A stretch of 64,000 nt of DNA from assembly GCA_965240325.2 (NCBI GenBank), contig OZ251234.1, positions 1,736,001-1,800,000 of the forward strand, in the 5' to 3' direction. The DNA comes from Rebecca billardiae RCC1528. Its lineage: Eukaryota; Haptophyta. Shown piece after piece: positions 51,693-62,600 of the stretch. The translations under genes were made by a program, and so were the position numbers. The notes under the pieces were generated by a model. That model did no database searches and had not been told where the DNA came from. It worked only from the letters and a program-made list of their open reading frames with translations. Numbering within the stretch: the stretch's first letter is position 1; each line of letters opens with the position of its first letter.

Positions 51693-53483
51693 ATGGCGCA
51701 CTCGATCCGGCAGATGAAGCTGGAAGCAGCGGCCACGCGCGTGCGTACGTGCGCGCAGAGCGACTTGAGCCTTCTCACCGAGAGCCTCACCGCGGAGCTT
51801 CAGGATCACGCCCTGTCGCCGTCATACATGAACAACCTCGCCGGCCTGGACGTCTCCTTGCTTGCCAGCGCGCGCACCGAGGTGCTGGCTGGCGTGCACG
51901 CCCTCCTCGACGCGGCGGGAGCGTCGCCGTCGGGCAAGCAGGCGCTTCGAGTTGCGCACGCGGAGCTCATGCGCCCGCTCAAGCAGCTGCGCGACGTCCT
52001 CGCGAAGATGCGCGCTGAGTTTGCAAGCGTGCGCGATCTCATTACCACGCGTGGCGCCCTCCCACGGGAGCACCCGCTCGTGCGCCACTTCCTGCTGAAG
52101 ACGGGATGGGACGCCCAGAGCAACTGGCTATCGCTCTTGCAGAACAGGATGCCCTACTCCGACTTCGAGCCGCTCGACGAGGACGCCCCGCTGCCCATCG
52201 CGCAGCTCAGCGCGGAGGTCGAGCACATGCGCGCGCTGCTGCTGGACGAGGCGTTCCGTCCGGAGACGGTGCATCCGCCCCGCCGCCTCGCGCTGAGCGA
52301 CGGGCGCAGGCTCTCCGATCGCGTGCAAGACTCCATCCGCGCGCTCCTCGCGTACAACCTCGTCCACGTCGCCGACGATGTCTCCAGTGCGATTGCATGC
52401 GCGCGCGCGGCCGCGGCCGAGCCGACAGGCCGGCTGCAAGAGCCGAGCTGGCTCACGGTGCTCAACGCCGCGCGCGCGAGTGCTGAGCTGTACGGCGTGC
52501 GCGTGGGGCACGTCAAGGTCTTTGAGGAGACCGAGAGCTTCGACGAGCCGCACGTGCATGATCTCAAGCAGCGCGGCGACATCCTTCAGCTGGCGCATGG
52601 CGCGGCACTCGAGCTGCGCGAGCTTGTCGAGGCCTTGAGCAAGCTAGAGGAGGAGCCGCTGCCGACGCTCCTCACGTCGGCGCGAAAGCGGCTGGACTTT
52701 GACGACACCAGCGCGAAGCGCAGGCGCGTCGAGCTGGAGACCAACAACACGCCCGAGCCCTACTTGCTCGCGTCGCCGGAGGAAGGTGCGGCCACGGCGG
52801 GAGGCGGCGCATGCGCCGCGCCGAGTGACACGGCCGCGCCGACCGCCGACGACGGCCTGCCGGAGCTGCCAGAGGCCCACGTGCCGCCAGGTGCGAGCCA
52901 GTCGAGCCGAAGCGTCCTCGGCATGCTTCGCGCCTCTATGAGCATCGGGACGCGCATGATGAACGTGCTCACATCGTCGCTCGGTGAGGACGATCTGGGC
53001 GAGCCAGCGCACGACGCGGGCGCGAGCTGCGCCTCTGCCGCGGACTGCTGCATCATCGAGACGCACGTGCTCGCACCGGACGGCGCGCTGATGGAGCACG
53101 AGGATCTGGATTGCCCCAAGATCTGCGCGACGTGCTCGTACACCAGGCTGCGCGACAAGCTGTACATCTCGCTCAAGAACGCTGGCCCCGGAGACGTCGA
53201 GGTGCACGGCTGCCAGCTCGACCTCCGGCCAGCTCGACCGGCAATGGAAAAGCTGTCACGCGAGCACCTGACGTGGCTGGATGGCCTCGTCCGCCTGTCC
53301 TCGCATTACTTCGAGGCGAGTGAGCTCGAGTCCTTCACGGAAGACGTGGATGATCGCATGCATGTGCGCATGTCCGAGACCAGCGAGATTTTGATCCCGT
53401 GGGCTCCGAGCGCCGAGGATGCAGTCGTGGTCAGCAAGATCAAGCTGGATTTGAAGATGCCGAGCTGCTTTGACGGACGTTGA
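51693..53483 (+). CDS. Unrecognised 596-residue protein
   Basis: A single-exon frame from the ATG at 51693. The first 370 residues are mostly alpha-helical (SLLTESLTAELQDHALSPSY, VRHFLLKTGWDAQSNWLSLL, VQDSIRALLAYNLVHVADDV, LAHGAALELRELVEALSKLE). A basic patch SARKRLDFDDTSAKRRR could be a nuclear localisation signal. A disordered Ala/Glu/Pro-rich linker spans about 350-420. The C-terminal 170 residues contain a Cys cluster (CCIIETHV, CPKICATCSYTRLRDKLYIS) and finish with KLDLKMPSCFDGR. There is no signal peptide or membrane segment. The C-x2-C arrangement could bind zinc but no named finger fits. Function unknown; coding status is well supported by composition and length. Confidence 0.7.
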   Translation: MAHSIRQMKLEAAATRVRTCAQSDLSLLTESLTAELQDHALSPSYMNNLAGLDVSLLASARTEVLAGVHALLDAAGASPSGKQALRVAHAELMRPLKQLRDVLAKMRAEFASVRDLITTRGALPREHPLVRHFLLKTGWDAQSNWLSLLQNRMPYSDFEPLDEDAPLPIAQLSAEVEHMRALLLDEAFRPETVHPPRRLALSDGRRLSDRVQDSIRALLAYNLVHVADDVSSAIACARAAAAEPTGRLQEPSWLTVLNAARASAELYGVRVGHVKVFEETESFDEPHVHDLKQRGDILQLAHGAALELRELVEALSKLEEEPLPTLLTSARKRLDFDDTSAKRRRVELETNNTPEPYLLASPEEGAATAGGGACAAPSDTAAPTADDGLPELPEAHVPPGASQSSRSVLGMLRASMSIGTRMMNVLTSSLGEDDLGEPAHDAGASCASAADCCIIETHVLAPDGALMEHEDLDCPKICATCSYTRLRDKLYISLKNAGPGDVEVHGCQLDLRPARPAMEKLSREHLTWLDGLVRLSSHYFEASELESFTEDVDDRMHVRMSETSEILIPWAPSAEDAVVVSKIKLDLKMPSCFDGR

Positions 53484-53880
53484 TGCTCGTCATCCTTCAT
53501 CGATGATGGCGGCGCGCGCAGCAGCTGGCGGCAGCCGTGATGAATCATCGCATATATCCTATACCGTTGATACGTAGCATCACTACCAGCCCGCCGCATC
53601 GTCAGCATCATACTCCTGACCGCACGCCGCCACTAGGCGTACGACCAGCCGGCGCTATGTGGCCCGGCCCGCATCGATTCTGGTAGCAGTTTCACTACGA
53701 CTACTTCAAGGGCGCAGCATCAGCAGGTGTCGCTTGACGGCAGCGCATCGTCATTGCGACAGGCGGCCGATATGATGCATGCAGCGCAGCTGCGATAATA
53801 TATTAGTATTATCATATATAAAATTCTATATCTGAATAACAAAATACTCTGCTGAATTGAAAGTATCAGGCGCTGATTAT

Positions 53881-53927
<47 letters not shown>

Positions 53928-54270
53928 CTCTCGTCTCTCTCTCTCTCTATCAAATGCTGTGACAGCCTGCCCTCAGCCGTCAGCGCCGTGCGCTCGGGGA
54001 GTCGGGGCAGCCTCGGGCTGCTGCTGCGCCGCAGCTTGGCGCGACGACAACACCTTGCCACCTGACGCGACGGCACCGACATCACATGCCAACCCAGGTC
54101 GTGCTCTCGCCGCAGAAGCATATATTATTGTCATAATCGAGACGGGGAGTGCAGGGCTGATCGACTGAACCGTTTGATCCGTTGATCGAACGGACTCAAA
54201 GTCAAGCGCATCACATCGGACTCGGCGCGCAAGGCGGAGGATGCGGCTCGGAGAGCTGACAGCGTGACGC
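53484..54270. other. Convergent intergenic region with CT microsatellite
   Basis: AT-richer DNA at about 53790-53880 followed by a CT repeat; no gene seen. Confidence 0.5.
53882..53949. repeat. (CT)n microsatellite
   Basis: CT repeats with two CGT interruptions, in the gap between two convergent genes. Confidence 0.97.
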
Positions 54271-54957
54271 CTAGCGCACCTCAAAGATGGCGTCACCCTT
54301 CCTGTACGCCGTCTCCGGACGCCCGTCCGCCTTCGCGGCGAATCGCGCGGCGACGAAAAGGAAGTCGCTCAGCCGGTTCAGGTACTGCGCGACATCGGCG
54401 GGCGTGTCACCGGCCTCGACCAGCGGGGTCACGCTCCGCTCCGCGCGGCGGCAGATGGTGCGCGCGAGGTGGAGGGACGTGCTGCACTGCCCACCGGAGT
54501 AGAGGACAAAGTTCGTCAGCGGCGGCAGCGTCTCCTCCATCTCGTCGATCCAGCCTTCCAGCGTCTCCACCTCGCGTGCGTTGAAGATCGTGCGCTCTCG
54601 CTTGCGCTCGTCGGTTGTCGTGGTGTGCGGCGTGGCGATGGCGGAGCCGATGTCGAGGAGCCGGCACTGCACCCACTGCATCTGCGTGCGCAAGCGATCG
54701 AGCTCCGGCGAGCAGAACTCCGCTGCGACCCCGAGTGCTGCGGCCACCTCATCCGTGTCACCCAGCGCGGCAAAGACTGCGTCCGACTTGGGCCTTCGCT
54801 CACCATTGTACAGCGACGAGCGCCCCTTGTCGCCGCCCCGTGTGTAGATCTTCACGCCGCGCGAGAGGCTGGGCGCGGCTGCAGCCAGCGGAGCCTGTGC
54901 GGCGACCAGCCCGCGTTGCACACACCGCCATTGGCGCAGGCATCGCAGCGCCGCCAT
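54271..54957 (-). CDS. MMAB: Cob(I)alamin adenosyltransferase, PduO/MMAB type
   Basis: A 228-residue single-exon protein. After a basic, Ala-rich mitochondrial-type presequence (about 35 residues) the enzyme reads KIYTRGGDKGRSSLYNGERR, the ATP-binding signature of PduO-type transferases. It continues with LGDTDEVAAALGVAAEFC, VQCRLLDIGSAIATP, FVLYSGGQCSTSLHLARTIC, CRRAERSVTPLVE and YLNRLSDFLFVAARFAA, in the same order and spacing as human MMAB, about the usual length. It transfers the 5'-deoxyadenosyl group of ATP to cob(I)alamin, making adenosylcobalamin for methylmalonyl-CoA mutase in the mitochondrion. The ATG at 54957 gives the presequence. No other cobalamin gene lies in the window. Confidence 0.96.
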   Translation of the reverse strand: MAALRCLRQWRCVQRGLVAAQAPLAAAAPSLSRGVKIYTRGGDKGRSSLYNGERRPKSDAVFAALGDTDEVAAALGVAAEFCSPELDRLRTQMQWVQCRLLDIGSAIATPHTTTTDERKRERTIFNAREVETLEGWIDEMEETLPPLTNFVLYSGGQCSTSLHLARTICRRAERSVTPLVEAGDTPADVAQYLNRLSDFLFVAARFAAKADGRPETAYRKGDAIFEVR

Positions 54958-55142
54958 CGTCGACGATGCTTCTCGACTCTCGAGACGGCGGGATCCACAG
55001 GCTGCCTCAGCATTTTCGTTATATTGGTTTTTTTATTTAGAGGAAACATGCGGGCCGGTCTTTCCCCCGCGCGCGCGCGCCGCGAATTCAATCATGCCAA
55101 TGTCGCTGTCGAGAGTGGGCCGTCGCCGTCCGCAAGGGTGGC

Positions 55143-56501
55143 TCAAGCACTGTCAGCATTGGCGAGCTCCGGTGGCGGCTCAGCCAAAGAGTTCTCCGAG
55201 GACGGCCAGGCTGACCTGGCATAGCCGCCGCCGGGGAGCAGCAGCTCGATGGAGAGCGGGAAGTGGTCGGAGAGCAGCTGCGTCCGAGGCGTCCGCAGGA
55301 CCTCCGCCGCACAGCGCGGCGGTGACTTGGCCGGCGCGCCCCGCAGACTCATTGGGCGTGGCGCCGACGCAGCGTCGTCCGCCACATCGGACGGCGCCGC
55401 GGCCGAGCCGATCGCGGCCGCGCGCGCGCACTCGGCTCCGATCACGCCATCGCCCACGAGGCAGTAGTCCAGCCGCATCGGCGCGAAGTGCATCTGGTCT
55501 GCGTTCAGCTGCGTCGGCACGGTGTGGCGCGCGCCGCGTGCCTCGGCGCCCAGATCGCGGAGCCCGCTCGCCAGCAGGGTGCGCATCGGGGCGTAGTCGA
55601 TGCGGGCCGCGCCCCCGCGGGGGGACGCCGTGAACTTCTTGAGCAGCTGCGCGCGCCGTGGCCCGGACCCGATGCGCCCGAGCAGCCCGGACGCCACGTG
55701 CTCGCGCTCGTCGAGCGGCGAGAGCGTGTTCAGGTCCCCCAGCAGGACAAACGGCCGGCCGCGTGCCGCGGCGGCGCTGGCACGCTCGGCGATGCGCTCC
55801 GCCTCGCGCGCGCGCTGCGCCGTGGAGTGCGGGTCGAGGTGTGTCACGCACACCTCGAGGCCGGTACTCAGGTGCCGCGCGCACAGCAGCCCGTGCGCAA
55901 ACGGCGCCGCCCGCTCCTGCGCCACCGCCTCCAGCGGCTCTCGCGAGAGCAGGCCCAGATGATATCTCGACTTTGCGAGCAGAAGCGCATGCGGCATATT
56001 TACGCGCGCGCCGAGCGCGCGGAGCGCGGCCGCGTCGATGCCGTTGAGCTCGTTGAGGGAGACCAGGTCGTACGCGCCGTCGCGTATCAGCATCTCAATC
56101 TCGTCCAGCCGCCTGCGCCTCGTGGCTGCGCCGCCGCCGCCGTGCGGCGCGGCTTGGACCCAGCTCACCGCGCCATCGAGGATGTTGTAATGCAGCGCGC
56201 GCACGCGGCGGGGGCCGGAACGGCGGAGGGCGCGGGGAAAGCCAGATGCGTTCGCCACGGGGCCATCTGCCGCGGCGCCGCGCTCGGTGAAGCGGGCCGA
56301 GGGAGTCTGCGCGTCGTCGCCGAGCGGCACCAGCAACGGGCGCTGGTCCCCGCCCACGCGCACGGCCACCTGCGTGGCGTTGAGCAGGTTCATGCCGACG
56401 GTGATGCTGGCGATCGAGCTGAAGCGCGAGGCGCAGAGAGCGGCCGACGCGGCGCACGCGACAGCCACCAGGGTCCACATGAGCGTCATGTGCGTGCGCA
56501 T
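55143..56501 (-). CDS. Endonuclease/exonuclease/phosphatase-fold protein with N-terminal signal
   Basis: 452 residues from the ATG at 56501. An N-terminal hydrophobic segment (MTLMWTLVAVACAASAALCA) is a signal peptide or anchor. The EEP metal-dependent hydrolase motifs appear in order: LHYNILDGAV (Asn), YDLVSLNELNGID (catalytic Glu), CVTHLDPHS, FVLLGDLNTLSP (Asp-x-Asn), MRLDYCLVGD and LLSDHFPLSIEL (Ser-Asp-His). All active-site residues for Mg-dependent phosphodiester or phosphomonoester cleavage are present. Family members include sphingomyelinases, inositol-polyphosphate phosphatases, nocturnin-like deadenylases and DNases; the secretory signal favours a lipid or extracellular substrate, but I cannot name it. 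It starts 151 bp from the divergent giant gene at 56653. Confidence 0.82.
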   Translation of the reverse strand: MRTHMTLMWTLVAVACAASAALCASRFSSIASITVGMNLLNATQVAVRVGGDQRPLLVPLGDDAQTPSARFTERGAAADGPVANASGFPRALRRSGPRRVRALHYNILDGAVSWVQAAPHGGGGAATRRRRLDEIEMLIRDGAYDLVSLNELNGIDAAALRALGARVNMPHALLLAKSRYHLGLLSREPLEAVAQERAAPFAHGLLCARHLSTGLEVCVTHLDPHSTAQRAREAERIAERASAAAARGRPFVLLGDLNTLSPLDEREHVASGLLGRIGSGPRRAQLLKKFTASPRGGAARIDYAPMRTLLASGLRDLGAEARGARHTVPTQLNADQMHFAPMRLDYCLVGDGVIGAECARAAAIGSAAAPSDVADDAASAPRPMSLRGAPAKSPPRCAAEVLRTPRTQLLSDHFPLSIELLLPGGGYARSAWPSSENSLAEPPPELANADSA

Positions 56502-56652
56502 CACTTGCGGTCGGCCATCGTGAGGACGGCTGCTCTCGGCTGCTCATGACTCATGAGCAGCCGCGCGTCCGGGTGGGTGTCCGGGGTGGGGGGTTGCGCT
56601 GTCCACCGCTGGACCGGCCGGGCGCGAGTCGCGAAAGGTCAAAGGTCGCGTC

Positions 56653-59600
56653 ATGCGCGTCGACGACACGGATGCCAGTGGCGCCGTCGATGCCACGGCG
56701 CACTCGCGGAAGCTGCTCGTCTTCAACGCGACGGGTTCGGTGAAGACGTCGTCGTATGTTTTCTCGATCCCACTCCACGACACGGAGCTCGGCGCCCACG
56801 CCACGCGGCTTGGTCACGACCTCGCTTGCCTGCTCTATGTCTCTCACGGACGCGTCGATGGGCTGCCCAGGTCCGTCCAAGAGCGCCTGCCCAATGCGGT
56901 GGTCCTCCTCGAGCTGCCGAGGCAGACGGATGGTGCCAACCTCCTCGCGCACGTGCTGAGAGCAGCGCAAAAGCTTCAGGAACGCGGTGCCATCGCGTGC
57001 CTCGTGCCGCGCAATGACGCCGTGCGCAAGCTCACACGTCACGACGACGTGGACATGACGACGCCCGGGATCCCGATCCTCGGCATTTGGCCGAGCCTTC
57101 ACAACCGGCTCTTGACTGACCTGCGGTCGCGGCAGCAAGATCTGCGCGTGCGCGTTGCTCTCCCCGGCGAGGACATCGAGCTGGGCACGAGCGCGGACGC
57201 GTCCGTCCCCGAGCCGAGCCGCGGCGGCTGGCTCGGCGCGGCGTATCGAGGTATCAAGGTCGCCGTGCTCCATACGATCTTGCGCGGCCCCCCGCCGCCG
57301 TGGGTCCGCCTCAGGGACGCGCTCCTCCTTCCCGACGGCCGCCTGCACGATGACGCGACCGCTGAGCAGGCGGACGAGCGCTTTCAGAACGCTGTGCGCA
57401 CACTCGAGGAGTGCATCGTGCAGAAGAACGCGTCGGCCGACGAGGTCGCGAGCGAGATCGCGCGCACGTGCGAGCTGCTGCTTGGCGCGGTACGCGCCGC
57501 TCGGCCTGACGTCGCCCGCGATCTCCGCCTTCTCGCGCTCGCTGCGCAGATCAGCTCGGCGTGGTCAGGTCACCGCGAGGCGACCGCGAGGGCTGCCGAG
57601 GCGCTCGTCGATGGCTGTCTCCGCCGCGCATCGTCTGCCGATGACTGGGTGCGGACAGTCATCCAACCCATGACATTCATCCTGCACTCCGCCGCCTTCT
57701 GGCCGCTGGTCTATGTCTTACACGACCGATGGCTCGGCGGCGGCGCAGATGCGCGCGCGGCGCGTGCGGCCGAGCTCGTCGTGGCCGCGCACATTGCTGC
57801 GGCTTTGATGGCCCGGGAGCGGCCGGATGACGCGCACGAGGCAGCGGCTGCGCTCCCAGACGTCGATTCCATCGCGAGTTGGGGCTGGCGCAACCCCGTC
57901 TCGGGCGCGGCAGCACGCCACTGGGAGGTGCTCCTCCACACGTCGCGCGAGCACCTGCCGCATGCGCATGCGCTCGAGCTCGAGCTCAGCGCGCCGCAGC
58001 GCCTGCGCACGTTCGTCGGGATGCCGGAGAAGCTGCTCGCCGCTGCGGAGCACGAGGGCGGCGCGCACGCGACAGGCCGTGTTGGCAAGCGGCTCCTCGA
58101 CCATCTGGCCGCGCTGGATGGCGCCGAGCAGCCCCTCTCTGCCGATGTGCTCCGCGGCGCTCTCGCCCTCGCCCGCCGCGTGGCCGTGCACCCGCGCGAC
58201 GCGATCGGCGCCATCCTGAGCACTCGGAGCGCGCTGCACGACAACGCTCTCGCGCTGCTCGGCGAGGCGCGCGGCTGGTCGGCGGCAGACGGCCTGGACG
58301 GCCACTGGCGGCAGACGCTGCTCATGGAGGTCATCCAACACTTCCCTGCGCCGCCGCCAAGGGGAGTCCCGTCGGCGCCGCCGCCACGCGGGGCGCGCGC
58401 GCCGTCCATCGGCCGCCAGCACGATCCGCACAGCATGGCGCCCGCCGCACCGCCCGCCGAGCTCGTGCACGAGGTGCTTGAGCTCGCGGAGGGCATGCCC
58501 TTCGGAGGGCCGACGCGTGCGAGGCTCGGCGAGTGGGCGAGCGGCGCGACGACCGCCATCGCGTCGGCGTCGGCGACGGCGCCGTGCGCGGAGCGCGCGC
58601 TGGCGGTCGGGCTCATCTTCCGGCTGCGCGCCGCGCTGGAGTCTTCTGGCTCGAGCAACGTCGAGCTGCCCGGCTCGAACGCGTTGGAGCTCGTCGGGAA
58701 GCAGCTCGCCGTCCTCGTGCGCGGCGCGCCGGCCGGACCCGCGACCGCGACGACCGCCGTGGCCGAGCTCCTCCTGATCCTCGCCCAGCTGCCCTCGGCA
58801 CTCGTCGGCTCGATCCCGCCTCGCGTCGGCGCAACGGTGGCACGGGCGATGGCGGAGTCGATGCGGCCGCGTCCGTGCGCCGAGGTCTTCGCGGCGCTCA
58901 CGGCGCGGCGCAGCTGGGAGAGCGAGGCGCGCGAGGCGGCAGCCGCCCTCGAGCCTCTCGCGCGCACGCTGCGCACCGCGCACGGCGCTGGCGTGGGCGC
59001 GACCACGACGGCGGACGGGCTGCAGCAGAGCATCTCGCGCGATCTCGCCCGCGAGATTGGTCTCGCCAACGAGCTGGGCGCGCGCTCTGGTGCTGACGGC
59101 GCGCTGCTGCGCGAGTGCGCTGCCGTGCTCGAGAGGTGCACGCGCGAGGCAGTCACGCCGCCGCAGGCGCCGTTCGACCTCCGCGCCTTCGCCCACGGCG
59201 TCGTGCGCGCTCACTGCGAGCAACGCTGGTGGCCGCGCGACCTGCCTCAGCTGCTGCGCGCGGGCGGGCAGGCGCTCGCGCAGCCGCTGCTGAAGATCGC
59301 GCGTGTCGACCCGGACTGCTGCCCGGACCAGGCCTCCTTCCTGCTGCAGATGGGCAGCTCGTGGGCCAGCGGCTTCGAGGACGACTCGCACAGCCTCCTC
59401 GCGCTCGACGAGGTGCTCCTCGACGGCGCCAGCGCGCGACTCGACTCGCTGCGCACGTGCGACGGCCTGGCGGAGCTGCCGTCCGCGGCTCGCGTGCTCG
59501 AGCGCATCGCTGCCGCGCGCGCGCGCGCAGACGAGCTGGCGGCGGCGTGCTGCCTGCCTCCGCCGGCGGAGGCGGTGGCGATCAAGACGGCCCTGGACAA

Positions 59601-62600
59601 GTACGCATCCTGCGCGACCACGTCCATCGACCGGCTTCTGCAGCGCTACACGCGCGGCGGCGAGGCCGAGGAGAGCGGCGCCGGCAGCGCGGTCGAACAC
59701 GCAGGCGCGCACGCGCACGGCGCAGCCGGCGCTGCGGCCGGTGCTCGCGCCGGCGAGGCCGACGGACGGCAGCAGGACGGCTGGCGCGGTCGGCCGCTCG
59801 CGTGCATGGAGGAGGACTACACCACGCTCCATCTGTGGAAGCAGGACCTCCACGAGCCGCTGGCCGACTTGGCCTTCTTCACGCACCGGCCGAGCGCGCT
59901 CTTCGAAGCGAAGCTCGAGCAGCTGCGTGCCGAGCGCGCGCTGCAGCAGCCGCCGGGGGGCCACGCGGCGGCGGTGTGGACGGACGCGGCGCTGTTCGAG
60001 GCGGTGCGAGAGGCCACCGATCGGCTCGGCCGGCTGCTCGACATCGACAACGCCCTTTTCAGTGACATCATCGACGTCGAGCACCACGTCGGCCTCGCAG
60101 ATGTCGACGACGAGCTCAGGGCCATTGCCGACCGCGCCGCGCGTCGCGCTGGCTCCGCCGACGCTGCGGTGCGGGACAGCGCCAACGCCGCGGCCAACGT
60201 GCGGCGTGCGCTCGGGCTGATCAAGCTGCAGCGCCCGATCCGCGGCCTCGTCACGTGCCTCGGCCAGTTCGACTTCGGCTGCGCGCGCGGCGCGCCGGAC
60301 TCGAGCACGCCCGCCACCGGCACCGCGCGCGCCCCGCCTGGGGACGATGCCGCTGCCGCAGCGCCGGGCTCGGCGTTTGCCCGGCTGCGGAACATCGCCG
60401 AGGTGCTCGCCGACGATCAGGGCATGCGCGCGCGGCGCATGGCCGACTGCCGCGCGCTCGAGGACGAGCTGTGGGCCCTCGTCGGCCGCGGCGCTAACGC
60501 CCAGCCCGCCAGCGACGCTGAGGTGAGTGCGCGCAGCTGTGTGTGGCGCGCCGCGCCTGTGCGGCTGCGAGGCCGGCTCTGGCGCTGTGGTCCGCATGGC
60601 CGTTGCGCAGTTGCGCCGCGCGTGCTGCGCGCCGCTGGCTGCCACCGCGCGCTCGTCCTCGGCGCTCAGCTGCCCCACCCGGCCCCCGCGCGCCCGCGCC
60701 CCTCACACGCTCCGCGCGCGCGCAGCGCGTCGCTGCGCCGGAGGGCCTCGCGGAGGCGCTCAGCCCGATGCTGCAGCTGTTCGCGCGCACGTCTGAATGC
60801 CCGGACGTGTGGCGGCTGGTCGGCGAGCGCGGCTGGCACGGCGACGAGGGCCTGGTGCGCTTCCGCGACCAGTGGAAGGTGACGGAGAGCAACGTGACGG
60901 CGAGCGACCAGTACGAGAAGGCGGTGCTCAGCCAGCTCGACCCCGCCGTCCAATGGGCCGCGTTCCTCCACGAGCGCTCGGAGCGCTCCCTGGGGGCCCT
61001 CTGCGCAGAGGTGCTCGGCGCGCTCGAGCCGGGCGGCGCGCTGAGCGTTGGCCTGGACGCGGGCACGATCCAAACGGCGCTGCACACGGTGCAGACGAAC
61101 GTGCGCACGATCCGCGGCTGGTTCGACCGCAGCCTCGGCGGCACGGGCGCCAAGCTCGACGAGTTCCGCCAGCTGCTCGAGGCGCGCGCAGAGTACGTCA
61201 CTCTGTGCGCCGCGCCGGGCGAGCGCGCGCTCGCGAGCGCGACAGCGCGCGTCGAGCTCGGCGTGCGCAAGGTGGACGAGGGGCGCGTGCTCGGCGCGGC
61301 GGAGCTGGCCGAGCTCGCGCACGCGCTCAGCTTGGTGCAGCACGACTCGAGCGCGCACAACCTGCCCATCGCCGACTTCCTCGACGAGCTCGCCATCCAG
61401 CGCAAGGGCGCGGAGCTCGTCGAGCAGCTCGCAGCGATCGGCTGCCCTCCGTACGACCGCGCGGCCGAGCACGCGCTCGGCGCCGTGCTCGGCGGGCGCG
61501 CGGGCGCGGAGCGGAGCACGGGCGCGCTCGCGGAGCGCGTGGCCGAGTGGCGCGCCGAGGTGCAGCGCCAGCGGCTCAGGAACCCCATGCTGTGGCTGCT
61601 CTCCGATGCCGACGCCCGCCGGCTGAGCAGCGATCTCGAGGGCGATCTCGGCGCGCAGACGCAGACCATCGCGCGCGCGCTCTCTCGGCTCGTGCGCGCA
61701 CCCATGGCCGACGTGGCGCGCGCGGTCTACGGCGCGCGGCAAAAGACGCTCGCGACGGCGAAGGAGGGCGCAGCTCTCTCGTGGATACAGCGCGCGGGCA
61801 TCTTCATCACGACGTGGAAGAGCCTGCTCGGCAGCCCGCCACTGCCGACGCGGCCGCCTCTCGAGGGCGCGCGGCCGCCCGCCCCGGCAGGGATCACGCT
61901 GCACAGGCTCGATGGCACGCCGCCGAGCGCGCTCCTGCGGCTGCTCGTGCACGTGTGCGCGGGGCGTGTGCCGGAGAGCTTCGAGCTGCTCGCGTGCGAC
62001 GAGCGCACCTCGGCCGCCGACGTCGAGCTGTTCCTCGGCCGCGCGTCGGGCGACGTGTGCGCGGGCAGGCCGTTCATTCTCGCGCGGGCCGACCGCCTGT
62101 CCACCGCGGCGCAGGAGGCCGTGCGCGCCTTCCTGCTCGGCGCTGAGCGCGGCGGCAGCGCGCAGCTGAGCCTGCACATCACCGTGCACGGCCCGTCCTT
62201 CGTGCCGCCCATGCCGTGGATCGGCACCCGCGTGTGGAGCGCGGGCTCTGCGGATGCGAGCGCGCCCGTGTCCGCGTCCGGCGGCGGCGGCTCGCTCCCG
62301 TCGAGCGCGGCGGTCGCGCAGACCGTCCGCGCGGCTGTGACGGCCGACGCTGCCGTCGAGAGCGTCACGGTGGTGTGGTCCGCGTACGCCGGCGCGGGCA
62401 AGACGCACCTCGTGCGCAAGCAGCTCGCGCGCGAGCCCGACGACGCCCGCAAGCTCGTGCTCGGCCTTGACGAGCACTTCTGCGCGGAGGACGTGGCGGA
62501 GGCGCTCGAGCGCGCCGCGCTGCCGGCGGGCTCGACGGTCGTCGTCCAGCTGCACGCCGGCCACTTCGCGGACGCGGCCGAGCTGGACGCGCTGATGGCG

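Noticed and set aside
57718-60678. 986-codon minus-strand frame opposite the RNF213-like gene
   Set aside because: Arg/Ala/His-rich antisense shadow; the plus strand has a clear P-loop, vWA domain and a splice-consistent frame.
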